DNA of 64,000 nucleotides, from contig DCHR01000036.1 in NCBI GenBank assembly GCA_002315375.1, positions 65,953 through 129,952 on the forward strand. Reading direction: 5' to 3'. The stretch is from Treponema sp. UBA1747 (GTDB lineage: Bacteria; Spirochaetota; Spirochaetia; Treponematales; Treponemataceae). A program made the translations under genes and the position numbers. The notes beneath the pieces were generated by a model that had not been told where the DNA came from, searched no databases, and saw only the letters and a list, made by a program, of their open reading frames with translations. Position 1 is the first letter of the stretch. Each line of letters begins with the position of its first letter. Shown piece by piece: positions 43,858-53,504 of this stretch.

Positions 43858-43884
43858 TGGTGGTTGAGCTTGCCGAGACTACCA
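43858..43884. repeat. Small intergenic inverted repeat
   Basis: TGGTGGTTGAG and GAGACTACCA form an imperfect hairpin around CTTGCC. The word GTTGAGCTTGCCGAGAC is close to a dispersed intergenic repeat known from many genomes (GTTTCGACAGGCTCAAC on the other strand), and a related word occurs in the terminator at 15148-15160. Confidence 0.45.
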
Positions 43885-43909
43885 AAATTCACATTGAAAA
43901 ATTTTCAGC

Positions 43910-44437
43910 TTATGCTTTTAAATTTCTCTTCTGAATTTCATCAAGAATAATCTGAACAATCTGTTCCGGATTCTTGTCTGCAGTATCAATAATGAGGTCA
44001 CAGAACTGGTAATCGTTGTTATCGATATTGTAGAGTTCTTTATAGCGGCGGCTGTCTTCAGAATCGCGCATTGCTGTAAAGCGTTTGATTTCTTCCAGGT
44101 CCCCGCCTTCCCGATTAAAGACACGTCCCGCACGGGTTTCATCGCTGGCATAAAGATAAACTTTAAGGTCTGCTTCTTTAAGCATCCAGATTGCAAGGCG
44201 GCTTCCAAGAACACAGGATTCTTTCATTGCCAGTTCAACCTGATGAGTATCTACGTACTTGTCGTATGAGTCATCAGTTTTTGCATTTTCAATTACCTGT
44301 GCAAGAGTAAGTCCTTTTTCAGCTGCCAGCTGACGGAATGTATAATTAATAAGTGTAACACCAAGTTTCTCTGAAAGAAGAGTACTTACAGTTGTGTTTC
44401 CACAACCTGATTTTCCACTAATTGCAATTCTAAGCAT
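43910..44437 (-). CDS. Cytidylate kinase-like protein
   Basis: A 175-residue P-loop kinase: 'RIAISGKSGCGNTTVSTLL' at the N-terminus (P-loop with Asn in place of the usual Lys after Gly), 'LEEIKRFTAMRDSEDSRRYK' (about 115) and 'DYQFCDLIIDTADKNPEQIV'. The shape is that of the short archaeal-type CMP kinases. The P-loop reads GKSGCGNTT rather than GxxGxGKS/T, so catalysis may be altered. GGAGG lies 5 bases before the ATG. It follows the ABC-F gene by 18 bases and is the last gene of that operon. Confidence 0.82.
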   Translation of the reverse strand: MLRIAISGKSGCGNTTVSTLLSEKLGVTLINYTFRQLAAEKGLTLAQVIENAKTDDSYDKYVDTHQVELAMKESCVLGSRLAIWMLKEADLKVYLYASDETRAGRVFNREGGDLEEIKRFTAMRDSEDSRRYKELYNIDNNDYQFCDLIIDTADKNPEQIVQIILDEIQKRNLKA

Positions 44438-44455
44438 AATTCCTCCAAATGAAGT

Positions 44456-46105
44456 TTATACGCGGTATTTAATCTTTTTACCTGTTCCTTCGTACATCTT
44501 CTTACGAAGTTCAGTAACACTGTCATCAGTAATGTAATCATCAAATGGCATCATGCGGTCAATTACACCATTTGGAGTAATTTCGATAATGCGGTTTGCG
44601 ATAGACTGAATGAATTCGTGGTCATGAGAAGTAAAGAGAATAACCCCTGGGAAGTTGATAAGACCTTCGTTTAAGGACTGAATTGCTTCCAGGTCAAGAT
44701 GGTTTGTTGGGTCATCCATGATAAGAACGTTTGCTCCGCTAAGCATGATCTTAGAAAGCATACAGCGAACTTTTTCACCACCGGAAAGAACCTTTACTTT
44801 TTTAAGAGATTCGTCACCGCTAAAAAGCATACGTCCCAGGAATCCGCGGACATAAGCGTCATCCTGTTCCTTTGAATACTGTTTGAGCCAGTCTGTGATA
44901 TTATAGTCGTTTGCAAAATATTCGTTGTTATCACGGGCCAGATAAGCCTGGCTTGTAGTCTGTCCCCACTGGAAGGTTCCGGAATCAGCTTTTTTATCGC
45001 CTGCAATTATATTGAACATTTCTGTAATTGAATTATGTTCAATACCTACAAAAGCAATTTTATCAGTTCTGTTTACTGTAAGATTAAAATCTTTCAGAAG
45101 AGTTATACCTTCTTCAGCAAGGTTCAGACCTTCAATATTAAGGACATTATTGCCGATTTCACGATCAGGCTTGAAGTTTACATAAGGGAACTTACGGCTT
45201 GTAACAGGGAGATCTTCAACTTCAGCAGCCAGTTTGTCGTAAATTCGTTTACGGCTTGTAGCCTGTTTTGCCTGAGCAGCATTTGAAGAGAAGCGCTGGA
45301 TGAAGTCACGAAGGTCCTTCATTTTGTCTTCATTCTTTTTCTGCTGGTCTTTTGCCTGGCGCTGGAGAATCTGGCTCATCTGATACCAGAAGTCATAGTT
45401 ACCGGCAAACTGAGTGATTTTTCCGTAGTCAATGTCACAGATGAATGTACAGATTGTATTCAGGAAGTGACGGTCATGGGAAACAACAATAACTGTGTTT
45501 TCGAAATCCATAAGGAAGTTTTCAAGCCATGTAATTGATTCAATATCAAGACCGTTGGTAGGTTCGTCGAGAATCAGAACATCAGGATTTCCGAAGATAG
45601 CCTGAGCAAGAAGAACGCGAACCTTCTGGCTTTCGTCCAGGTCAGCCATCATAGAATCATGAAATTCTTCTTCAAGTCCCAGACCTGAAAGCATCTGTTC
45701 AATCTGGTTTTCACTTTCGTATCCACCAAGTTCTCCAAATTCACCTTCGAGTTCTGCAGATTTAATTCCGTCTTCTTCTGTGAAGTCTGCTTTTGCATAA
45801 ATTTCATCACGGGCTTTCGAAACTTCGTAAAGTTTTGGATACCCCATCATTACAGTTTCTTTTACTGAATATTCATCGTAGGCAAAGTGGTCCTGTTTCA
45901 AAACAGCCATACGTTCGCCAGGAGTCATTGTAATTGTACCTGTATCGTGATCCTGTTCTCCTGAAAGGATTTTCAGGAAAGTTGATTTTCCGGCACCATT
46001 GGCACCAATAATTCCGTAACAGTTTCCCGGAGTAAATTTAAGGTTTACATCCTTGAACAGCGGTTTTTCGCTGAATCTTAAACTTAAATCGCTAACACTA
46101 ATCAT
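44456..46105 (-). CDS. ABC-F family ATPase (YbiT-like)
   Basis: A 549-residue soluble double ABC protein of the ABC-F class, which acts on ribosomes. Domain 1 has Walker A 'GIIGANGAGKSTFLKILSG' and Walker B 'VLILDEPTNGLDIES', but its signature is 'LDESQKVRVLLAQ' instead of LSGGQ. Domain 2 has 'VLSGGEKVRCMLSK' and 'VLIMDDPTNHLDLE'. The linker is a charged helix rich in Lys/Gln. The modified first signature is, as I recall, shared by a Gram-positive YbiT-like group. It follows the helicase gene by 16 bases. Confidence 0.93.
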   Translation of the reverse strand: MISVSDLSLRFSEKPLFKDVNLKFTPGNCYGIIGANGAGKSTFLKILSGEQDHDTGTITMTPGERMAVLKQDHFAYDEYSVKETVMMGYPKLYEVSKARDEIYAKADFTEEDGIKSAELEGEFGELGGYESENQIEQMLSGLGLEEEFHDSMMADLDESQKVRVLLAQAIFGNPDVLILDEPTNGLDIESITWLENFLMDFENTVIVVSHDRHFLNTICTFICDIDYGKITQFAGNYDFWYQMSQILQRQAKDQQKKNEDKMKDLRDFIQRFSSNAAQAKQATSRKRIYDKLAAEVEDLPVTSRKFPYVNFKPDREIGNNVLNIEGLNLAEEGITLLKDFNLTVNRTDKIAFVGIEHNSITEMFNIIAGDKKADSGTFQWGQTTSQAYLARDNNEYFANDYNITDWLKQYSKEQDDAYVRGFLGRMLFSGDESLKKVKVLSGGEKVRCMLSKIMLSGANVLIMDDPTNHLDLEAIQSLNEGLINFPGVILFTSHDHEFIQSIANRIIEITPNGVIDRMMPFDDYITDDSVTELRKKMYEGTGKKIKYRV

Positions 46106-46121
46106 TTTCTACGCTACCTTA

Positions 46122-47816
46122 TTATTTACCAGTAAAGAAGGCTTTGATTTTGGCAAAGAGTCCCTTCTTCTGTGGAACCGGCTTCTGAGCCTGTGTATTC
46201 TTGCTGTAAGGTTTATTTCCCTTGTAATTATTATTCTGGTTTTTACCGTTGTAATTGCGGTTATTTCCGCCTTTACCGTTTTTATTGTAATTGCGGTTCT
46301 GTCCGTTCTTGTTGCGGTTATCGTAACGTTTGCCACTGTTATTGCGGTTTCCATCCTGTTTGTTTCCAGAATTGTATTTTTCTTTGTACAGCTTCATGCG
46401 TTCTTCAAGAGGCATGTTCTGCATTTTTTCAAGGTCTTCAGCAGATGGTTTGTTGTAAGGCTTCTTCTGGTATGAACCATTCTTTCCACCCTTATTATTA
46501 TCACGTTTTCCTTTGTATCCGTCGTGACTACCGTTTCTGTGTTCTCCATCTTTTTTAGGTCCACGGTTATCATGACCTTTATAATCTCCTCTTCTGCCAC
46601 CACGGTTGTCACGGCGTCCATGGAAATCATCATCATCACGGCCGTAATTGTCTGTACGAATGTAAACACCTGCAGACTTGTCTTCTTCCATATCTTCTGG
46701 ATATGCAACTTTAGAAGGAATGGTCATTTCAACATAGCGTTCAATTGCTGGAAGGTTGTAAACGTCCTGTTCTGAACAGAAGGTATAAGCCTTTCCTGTT
46801 TTACCAGCGCGGGCTGTACGACCGATGCGGTGAACATAGTTTTCAGCTTCAACCGGAAGGTCAAAGTTGATTACCATTTCCATATCATCAACATCAATAC
46901 CACGTGCAGCAACATCTGTTGCAACCAGAACAGGTGTTTTTCCTTCACGGAACTTATTGAGCACCTGAAGTCTTTTAGACTGAGGTAAATCACCAATAAG
47001 GAAATCTGCCTGAATATCATTCATCTGAAGACGTTTTGCAACAACTTCACAGGAACGTTTTGTATTACAGAAAATCATTACAGATGCCGGATTTTCCTTT
47101 TTAAGAACACCAACGAGAAGCTTCATTTTTTCATCGCTTGAAACATGAATAAGTTCCTGAGCGATTTCTGAAACTGTAATGTTTTCACATTCGATTGTGA
47201 TTTCTTTTGGATCTCTTGTGTATTCCCAGGCCAGATTTTTTACATAAGTATTCAGAGTAGCAGAGAAAAGCATTGTCTGGCGTTCTTCAGCTTCTGGAAG
47301 TTCCTTAAGGATTGTACGAAGATCAGGATAGAATCCCATATCGAACATACGGTCTGCTTCATCAATTACTGTGAAGTAAGCATCTTTAAGAGTAAGGTTC
47401 TTTCCTTCAATCAGGTCGATTGTACGGCCTGGTGTTGCAACCATAATGTCACATCCAGCTTTGATAGCAGCAATCTGTTTTTCGTAGCCTACTCCGCCGT
47501 AGAAACTGAAAGCTTTCAAATTTGTGTTTGCGATGAGGGCTTTTGCTTCTTCTTCTACCTGAACTGCAAGTTCACGTGTTGGAACCAGTACGAGAAGTTT
47601 TTTTCCTGCATTTTCTGGTTTTCCAACCAGAGCCTGAATTACAGGAATAAGATAAGCTGCTGTTTTTCCGGTTCCAGTCTGTGACTGTACATAAAGGTCA
47701 GATCCGTCCTGAGCAGCTGTGAAAACCTGTTCCTGAACAGGTGTACAAGTTACATACCCGCAGGATTCAATTCCTTTCATAAGTTCTGCGGTTAAATTCA
47801 TTTCATTAAAATTCAT
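46122..47816 (-). CDS. DEAD-box RNA helicase
   Basis: A 564-residue helicase. Motifs in order: 'QSQTGTGKTAAYLIP' (Walker A), 'VATPGRTIDL', 'VIDEADRMFDMGF' (DEAD), 'LFSATLNT' and 'YVHRIGRTARAGKTG'. The C-terminal 150 residues are a low-complexity, basic tail rich in Gly, Asn, Arg and Lys, suited for RNA binding, as in CsdA or RhlE relatives. It probably unwinds structured mRNA or rRNA in the cold. The leader has two GGTCGAC words (near 47829-47852). It heads the helicase - ABC-F - cytidylate kinase group. Confidence 0.95.
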   Translation of the reverse strand: MNFNEMNLTAELMKGIESCGYVTCTPVQEQVFTAAQDGSDLYVQSQTGTGKTAAYLIPVIQALVGKPENAGKKLLVLVPTRELAVQVEEEAKALIANTNLKAFSFYGGVGYEKQIAAIKAGCDIMVATPGRTIDLIEGKNLTLKDAYFTVIDEADRMFDMGFYPDLRTILKELPEAEERQTMLFSATLNTYVKNLAWEYTRDPKEITIECENITVSEIAQELIHVSSDEKMKLLVGVLKKENPASVMIFCNTKRSCEVVAKRLQMNDIQADFLIGDLPQSKRLQVLNKFREGKTPVLVATDVAARGIDVDDMEMVINFDLPVEAENYVHRIGRTARAGKTGKAYTFCSEQDVYNLPAIERYVEMTIPSKVAYPEDMEEDKSAGVYIRTDNYGRDDDDFHGRRDNRGGRRGDYKGHDNRGPKKDGEHRNGSHDGYKGKRDNNKGGKNGSYQKKPYNKPSAEDLEKMQNMPLEERMKLYKEKYNSGNKQDGNRNNSGKRYDNRNKNGQNRNYNKNGKGGNNRNYNGKNQNNNYKGNKPYSKNTQAQKPVPQKKGLFAKIKAFFTGK

Positions 47817-47900
47817 ATTATTTTTCCCGGTCGACGCATACAGGTCGACAATAAAGAGTTATTTTTCTCAAAATTAAATAAAAACGAAAACGTGATTAAA

Positions 47901-49712
47901 TTAATCCTGTGCTGCGGTTCCTGCATTCATACTTGCAAGGAAGGCTGCATTATCCTTTGTTTTCCGCATCTTATCCAGCAGAAGTTCCATAATATCAACA
48001 TCTTCCATAGGATTAAGAACCTTGCGGAGAATCCATAGTTTCTGAAGTTCAATATCACTGAGAAGAAGTTCTTCTTTTCGTGTTCCGGATTTTTTGATAT
48101 TGATTGCAGGGAAAATACGGCGTTCTGCAAGCTTACGGTCCAGATTGATTTCAGAGTTACCGGTTCCTTTGAATTCTTCAAAGATAACTTCATCCATACG
48201 GCTTCCTGTTTCAATAAGAGCTGTACTGATAATAGTAAGAGAACCGCCTTCTTCAATATTACGGGCCGCACCAAAGAAACGCTTTGGTTTATGCAGAGCA
48301 TTTGAATCAACACCACCGGAAAGAACTTTTCCTGAAGTTGGCTGTGTCTGGTTATAAGCACGTGCAAGACGTGTAATAGAGTCCAGAATGATAACAACGT
48401 CACGACCATGTTCAACAAGTCTCTTAGCCTTTTCCAGAACCATTTCAGCTACCTGAACGTGACGGGTTGCCTGTTCATCAAAAGTTGAAGAAATAACTTC
48501 TGCATTAATTGAACGTTCCATTTCTGTAACTTCTTCCGGACGTTCATCAATAAGAAGAACGATCATATGAACATCAGGAGAGTTTTTGATTATGGCATTG
48601 GCAACTTTCTGCATCAAAGTTGTTTTACCGGCTTTTGGAGGAGCAACGATAAGAAGACGCTGGCCTTTTCCGATTGGGTTGAATAAATCTACAATTCGGG
48701 TTGAAAGTTCTGTAGGAGAATTTTCAAGGAGGAATTTCTCATTTGGATAAAGTGGTGTCAGGTTTTCAAATGGAACACGAGTCTGAGCAACACGTGGTTC
48801 ATCGTAGTTTACAGTCTCAATGCGAAGAAGAGCGAAGAACTTTTCACCTTCTTTTGGAGAACGAGTCTGACCGTAAACTGTATCACCAGTCTTAAGGTTG
48901 AAAAGACGAATCTGGCTTGGGCTGATATAAATGTCATCAGGACCTGGAAGATAAGAGTTCTGAGGAGAACGAAGGAATCCGTATCCATCAGGAAGAATTT
49001 CCAGAACACCTTCTGCAAAAATAATTCCTCCATGCTCGGTATGGGCCTTCAGAATAACAAAAATAAGGTCCTGCTTTTTCATAGGTGCAAGATCATCTGC
49101 AGTAAAACCGAATTCAGTAGCCTTTTCACGAAGTTCAGGCATACTTTTCTTTGTCAGTTCATTAATGATAAGTCTTGGTTTTGCAGCCAGTTCTTCAGGA
49201 CTTTCCAAAGGTAATTCCGGTTCCGGATTAACCTGCATTCCAGCCTTATTGAAACGGGTTCCGTAAGGACGGTTATTGCGGTTATCTCTTTTGAAATTCG
49301 GTCTGTTGTTACCATTATGGTGATTGTTCTGATGAACCGGATTCTGGTTTTCAAAATGTGGATTTGATTCAGGATTCTGATTTTCCTGTACGGTCGAAGT
49401 TTCAGAAGCTTCGTTTGCTGTAACTGGATTCTGAACAGGAGCTGTTGTCTGGGCAGGAGCTGCTTTTTTCAGAACAGTCCTCTTTTTCTTTACAACCACT
49501 TTGGCAGGTTCTGTCTCGCTGCCCTGGGTTTGATTTTCACTTGCAGAAGTAACGTCTTTTTCTGCTTCATGATTTTCTGCAGGTTCAACTGTATCAGACA
49601 CAGTACTTTCTGCAGAGGTTGATTCGGAACCAAAATCGAGAGAAGTCTGTACTTCATCCTGTGGTTCAGAAGGTTTTTCATCGCTTATGCGACGCTTTCT
49701 TAATGTTGCCAT
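47901..49712 (-). CDS. rho: Transcription termination factor Rho
   Basis: A 603-residue hexameric helicase. The core has the cold-shock RNA-binding domain ('EGVLEILPDGYGFLRSPQNS'), Walker A 'IVAPPKAGKTTLMQKVANA', Walker B 'RDVVIILDSITRLARAYNQT' and the Q/R loops 'SGGVDSNALHKPKRFFGAAR'. The N-terminal 170-190 residues are an acidic then Asn/His/Arg-rich extension absent from E. coli Rho (419 residues), similar to insertions of other lineages that phase-separate or tune RNA binding. GAGG precedes the ATG. Confidence 0.97.
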   Translation of the reverse strand: MATLRKRRISDEKPSEPQDEVQTSLDFGSESTSAESTVSDTVEPAENHEAEKDVTSASENQTQGSETEPAKVVVKKKRTVLKKAAPAQTTAPVQNPVTANEASETSTVQENQNPESNPHFENQNPVHQNNHHNGNNRPNFKRDNRNNRPYGTRFNKAGMQVNPEPELPLESPEELAAKPRLIINELTKKSMPELREKATEFGFTADDLAPMKKQDLIFVILKAHTEHGGIIFAEGVLEILPDGYGFLRSPQNSYLPGPDDIYISPSQIRLFNLKTGDTVYGQTRSPKEGEKFFALLRIETVNYDEPRVAQTRVPFENLTPLYPNEKFLLENSPTELSTRIVDLFNPIGKGQRLLIVAPPKAGKTTLMQKVANAIIKNSPDVHMIVLLIDERPEEVTEMERSINAEVISSTFDEQATRHVQVAEMVLEKAKRLVEHGRDVVIILDSITRLARAYNQTQPTSGKVLSGGVDSNALHKPKRFFGAARNIEEGGSLTIISTALIETGSRMDEVIFEEFKGTGNSEINLDRKLAERRIFPAINIKKSGTRKEELLLSDIELQKLWILRKVLNPMEDVDIMELLLDKMRKTKDNAAFLASMNAGTAAQD

Positions 49713-49802
49713 TAATAACCTCGGATTAAAATGTATAATAGATTATTTTGAGGGGACAAAAAAATCCCAAAAAGACAAATAAAAAATAGTAATAACTGCT
49801 TT

Positions 49803-49831
49803 ATTATGACATTTATGATAATTTTAGTCAA
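49803..49831 (-). promoter_or_regulatory. rho promoter
   Basis: On the minus strand TTGACT (49831-49826) and CATAAT (49808-49803) are 17 bases apart. The leader of about 80 bases has a GGGA-T(6)-GTCCC hairpin near 49755-49770, possibly part of rho autoregulation. Confidence 0.65.
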
Positions 49832-49897
49832 TCTACAGTATTTTTCCCTCAATAGTGACTGAAAGTTATTTCAAAAGGGAAAATCACCTTATTCATG

Positions 49898-49930
49898 CAA
49901 AAAAAAAGCTGTACTCCGAAAGTACAGCTT
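49898..49930 (-). terminator. Terminator after the WecA-like gene
   Basis: AAGCTGTACT (49906-49915) and AGTACAGCTT (49921-49930) form a perfect 10-base stem; on the minus strand nine or ten T residues follow. Confidence 0.92.
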
Positions 49931-49942
49931 AGATAATCAGTT

Positions 49943-51013
49943 TTATTTTACATCAACAACAGAATGTGCTTTGTAATGAATGATTGCGAAATAAATAACA
50001 ATACAAACAAATACAAAACACTGAATAAGTATTGAAGCAATGTAATGTTCAATACGAAGCTGCCAGGATAAAATTGCAGATCCGCAGACAAATACCTGAA
50101 TCAAAGTAATCAGTCCAACAATTCCCCATTTCTTGAATCCCAAAGCATAAAGTTTATGATGCATGTGGAATCTGTCTGCATGGAAAATACCAACGTGCTG
50201 ACGAAGGCGGCGCCAGATAGCAGCAATTGTATCGATACAAGGAACTGCAACAAGATTCATACAAATCAAATGAGAAAGAAGAAGGCTCTGGCTTTGTGAA
50301 ATTACCAGAAGACTCATAAATGCAATTATTACACCAAGAGACTGACTTCCACCGTCACCCATAAAGATTTTTGCATCCGGCTTGTTAAACCACATAAAGC
50401 CAAGAAGTCCGGCACAAACGATTATGCTTAATGTGAAATAAACCGGATTGTAGGTTCTGAGGAAATATCCAAGTGTAAAAATCGAATAAATACTTACACT
50501 GGAACAGAGCATGTCACTACCATCAATAAGGTTATAGGCATTTATGCATCCGACAAAGAATATAAAAGTAATTCCGAATACAAAAAGTGATTTGAAGGAG
50601 AAATTGAGAATACTGAAATCTTCATCCTTAAAAGCTACGGCAAAGAAACCATAAGCAAAAAGAATTGCAACTATCTGAAGGGAAAGCTTAAGCCATGGAT
50701 TCAAATCGACAAGATCATCAATTGTACCTGAAACATAAATAATCAAAGTACATACAAATAAACCCCATACAGAAAGTTCATGAATACTGCAAAAACCTCT
50801 GATGTAAAAACGATAGAAACAATAAAGACCGATAAGAAGGAATGGTACCATTATACCAAATCCGCCAAGACGGCTGATTTCACCTGTATGGATTTTTCTT
50901 TCATCTATAGAATCATAAAGCTTATGACGTGCTGAAAATTTAATTGCAAACAGGACAAACAGCAGAGTTACAACTAAAGCCGAAGCAAAATAAACAAGAT
51001 TCACAACTAACAC
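49943..51013 (-). CDS. WecA/MraY-type undecaprenyl-phosphate sugar-1-phosphate transferase
   Basis: A 356-residue membrane enzyme with about ten segments. Family motifs are 'TIDDLVDLNPWLKL' (Asp pair), 'YNLIDGSDMLCSS', 'FMGDGGSQSLGVII' and the carbohydrate-recognition 'HADRFHMHHKLYALGF'. It loads N-acetylglucosamine-1-phosphate or a similar sugar on undecaprenyl phosphate for surface glycan synthesis. The start is GTG with AAGGG upstream. It lies 14 bases after the bactofilin gene, in an envelope-biogenesis group. Confidence 0.9.
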   Translation of the reverse strand: MLVVNLVYFASALVVTLLFVLFAIKFSARHKLYDSIDERKIHTGEISRLGGFGIMVPFLLIGLYCFYRFYIRGFCSIHELSVWGLFVCTLIIYVSGTIDDLVDLNPWLKLSLQIVAILFAYGFFAVAFKDEDFSILNFSFKSLFVFGITFIFFVGCINAYNLIDGSDMLCSSVSIYSIFTLGYFLRTYNPVYFTLSIIVCAGLLGFMWFNKPDAKIFMGDGGSQSLGVIIAFMSLLVISQSQSLLLSHLICMNLVAVPCIDTIAAIWRRLRQHVGIFHADRFHMHHKLYALGFKKWGIVGLITLIQVFVCGSAILSWQLRIEHYIASILIQCFVFVCIVIYFAIIHYKAHSVVDVK

Positions 51014-51027
51014 TTTATTACCCTTAT

Positions 51028-51456
51028 TTAAGAAACTTTATCAGCTTTGATTATCATTGCCTGCTTGAATTCACTTGAAGCAACACTAAAGAGATCAGCT
51101 TCAGGTTCCTTTTCCAGCATCTTTACCTGACCAGAGTAATCTACATTACTTGCAATACGGAATCTTGCAGTAGTAATATCGCTTTTTACTTTACTTCCGG
51201 AGCAGATTTCCACCCGTTCATCAGCTTCTATAGTACCTTCCACATTTCCGCTGATAACAATGGAACTTGCTTTGATAGAATCAACATGACAGTCTGCAGA
51301 TTTTGCTATTTCAAGGTCTCCTTCAGGAGCTTCAATTTTTCCATTAAATTTCCCGGTAATAACCAATCTGTCTGTAAATTTAAGAACACCGTCAAATTCA
51401 GTTTCTACACCAAAAATCGTAATATTTTTCTTTTTACCAGTTTCTATTTCTGCCAT
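51028..51456 (-). CDS. Bactofilin
   Basis: A 142-residue protein with a central beta-helix polymerisation domain: 'VLKFTDRLVITGKFNGKIEA' followed by repeats such as 'SIVISGNVEGTIEADERVEI' and 'SKVKSDITTARFRIASNVDY'. Bactofilins assemble into filaments that position cell-wall or envelope enzymes. It overlaps the end of lnt by 13 bases and is followed by the WecA-like gene. Confidence 0.93.
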   Translation of the reverse strand: MAEIETGKKKNITIFGVETEFDGVLKFTDRLVITGKFNGKIEAPEGDLEIAKSADCHVDSIKASSIVISGNVEGTIEADERVEICSGSKVKSDITTARFRIASNVDYSGQVKMLEKEPEADLFSVASSEFKQAMIIKADKVS

Positions 51457-53066
51457 TTTTTAATTATACACTTAATACAACTTAATATCAATAAAATACA
51501 AGTAATTGCAAAAGCTGCCCATGCAAAAATGTTACCATGCTTTGTAAAGAAACTACAATCGAGTTTTTCTCTAAAAACAGGCACATTGCATAAAAGGTAA
51601 GAAGCAGTAAAAGGTTCGAGACATTTTTCTACTTTTCCTTCCGGACTTATATAACAGGTCTGACCGCTGGTAGCACTTCTTACAGACGGAACATGATTTT
51701 CTACACTTCTGAAAACCGCCATAGCAAGATGCTGGTTCTGGCAGGCTTCGCTTTTTCCCCAGGAATCATTGGTAAGATTGATGAAGCAGCGGCTTCCGTC
51801 CAGATACATAGACCTGCAGATATCAGGAAAAGTATCTTCAAAACAGATGGGAGTTGAAAACTTCAAACCGGAATTATGGGTAAAAATCACGTTTTTATCC
51901 CCTTTTTTCCAGTAATTTGCCCCCATTCCTTCCAGATACTTTTTTATATTCAGAAAATGCTTTTCAAAAGGAAACTCTTCCGACAGAGGAACAAGACGCT
52001 GCTTATAATATTCATAAGGAACAGGGGGAATAACATTTTCTCCAGGAACAAAAACCAGTGCACTGTTGTAATCGTCTGTAACATTTGTACCGGGTTTTGC
52101 CCTGGCATAAAAATTTCCAGTAACGAACATACAGCTTTTGGATTCAAAGTATTTCAAAAGTGATTTTACTATGGAAATTCTACGTGAATCCTTACCGTTA
52201 TAATACTGGTACATGATTGAAGGAGTAACTGCGGTTTCAGGCCAGACCACCATTTCTGTTTCAGGATATAAAGACAAGCCTTCATTGGTCAGCTGAGTTA
52301 AAACCGTTATTTCTCTTGCATAAACATCAACTCCGTTTTCTCTGGAGTTTTCATTATGCTGAACCGAAAGAACCTGTACGTATTTTTCTGCTTCCGGAAT
52401 ATTTTTACCATATTTTCCATAAAGCAGAACTGAAAAAAGGCAAATAATATAAAAAGATGAAACTGTCACAGGAAAAAGCCAGACATTTCTGTGTTTCTGA
52501 AGGACATTGCTTTTACTCTGTTCCCTTTTTGCAAAAACTGCTTTTACAAATGCGTATAAAATACCTGAAAATAAAATCAGGAAAGCAGAAACTCCGTGGA
52601 CACCAGTAAGCCGGGAAACTCCGATTAACCCAAGTTTTTTATACTGAGTGTATCCCGTTACTCCATAACTGAAACCAAAAAAACCGAGGGTTTTCAAAAA
52701 CTCAAAAGAAACAATCAAAAGGCATTGAACAAACCATCCGTTATTTGGAAAAGCAAGTACTGTTATTTTAAGACAAACAAAAAGTAAGGCCGTAAGAATA
52801 GAGCAGAATAAAACAGCAATAATAAAAATGGCAGGACTATAATTAATAAGCCAGAATACAAGAACTCCATAACAAAGAATTCCATAAAAAAGCCCCCACC
52901 AGAAACTGTTTTTCAGAGAAATTCTTTCTGATGCAAAAAACAAAGGCAGGAAACATATCCAGGCCAGAGGCCACAAACCTTCAGAAAAAACGAGATTAGG
53001 AAAAGAAAAAGAAAATAAAAAGGCACTAAGAAGAATCAGCGCCGGTAAAATAAGTTTATTCTTCAT
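51444..53066 (-). CDS. lnt: Apolipoprotein N-acyltransferase
   Basis: A 540-residue enzyme that N-acylates lipoproteins. The N-terminal 230 residues have six to seven membrane segments. The nitrilase-like domain carries the catalytic Glu in 'MVVWPETAVTPS', a Lys-containing central segment and the Cys in 'STPICFEDTFPD'. A further membrane segment closes the C-terminus ('IFAWAAFAITCILLILSC'). It overlaps the HU-like gene by 11 bases and the bactofilin gene by 13. It would act on the many lipoproteins seen in this window. Confidence 0.95.
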   Translation of the reverse strand: MKNKLILPALILLSAFLFSFSFPNLVFSEGLWPLAWICFLPLFFASERISLKNSFWWGLFYGILCYGVLVFWLINYSPAIFIIAVLFCSILTALLFVCLKITVLAFPNNGWFVQCLLIVSFEFLKTLGFFGFSYGVTGYTQYKKLGLIGVSRLTGVHGVSAFLILFSGILYAFVKAVFAKREQSKSNVLQKHRNVWLFPVTVSSFYIICLFSVLLYGKYGKNIPEAEKYVQVLSVQHNENSRENGVDVYAREITVLTQLTNEGLSLYPETEMVVWPETAVTPSIMYQYYNGKDSRRISIVKSLLKYFESKSCMFVTGNFYARAKPGTNVTDDYNSALVFVPGENVIPPVPYEYYKQRLVPLSEEFPFEKHFLNIKKYLEGMGANYWKKGDKNVIFTHNSGLKFSTPICFEDTFPDICRSMYLDGSRCFINLTNDSWGKSEACQNQHLAMAVFRSVENHVPSVRSATSGQTCYISPEGKVEKCLEPFTASYLLCNVPVFREKLDCSFFTKHGNIFAWAAFAITCILLILSCIKCIIKKWQK

Positions 53067-53403
53067 CAGAAGAAACAGGAAGATTATTTAATGCTTCTTT
53101 AAAATCCTGGCCGGGAATGAACTGTAAAATATAGTGAGGATCTACATCGTGAGTTTCACCGGTTTTGGGATTTCTGGCATTTTTTCGTCCATTCCTGAGC
53201 TTAGGCCCAAAAGTTCCGAAACCACGAAGTTCAATAGTTTTACCTTCGCACAACTGTTTTTTTACTTCATCCAGGAATGCTGCAACAACAAGCTGAATAT
53301 CAGGACGATTCAAATCGCTGTTTTTTATTTCGCTGTTATCATGAATAGAATCTATCAGTTCTTTTTTCGTGACTTTTACAGTTTTTTTTAATGAATCCTT
53401 CAT
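53056..53403 (-). CDS. HU/IHF-family DNA-binding protein
   Basis: A 115-residue nucleoid protein. The dimerisation helices come first ('VTKKELIDSIHDNSEIKNSD'), then 'KTIELRGFGTFGPKLRNGRK' and 'ARNPKTGETHDVDPHYILQF', which form the DNA-bending arm with the intercalating Pro. The N-terminus has about ten extra residues and an acidic tail. GGAGGAGAT precedes the ATG. It overlaps lnt by 11 bases. Confidence 0.95.
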   Translation of the reverse strand: MKDSLKKTVKVTKKELIDSIHDNSEIKNSDLNRPDIQLVVAAFLDEVKKQLCEGKTIELRGFGTFGPKLRNGRKNARNPKTGETHDVDPHYILQFIPGQDFKEALNNLPVSSDEE

Positions 53404-53433
53404 ATCTCCTCCGGAACAAGATTAAATTACCAG

Positions 53434-53472
53434 TAAAAAAAAAATCCGACTGGACCTGCCAACCGGATTTTT
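53434..53472 (-). terminator. Terminator after rpsT
   Basis: AAAATCCGACTGG (53441-53453) pairs with CCAACCGGATTTT (53459-53471) with two mismatched positions; the minus strand continues into a T run. Confidence 0.82.
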
Positions 53473-53504
53473 ACAAAACAACAATTCTTCTCTAGGAAGT
53501 CTCG

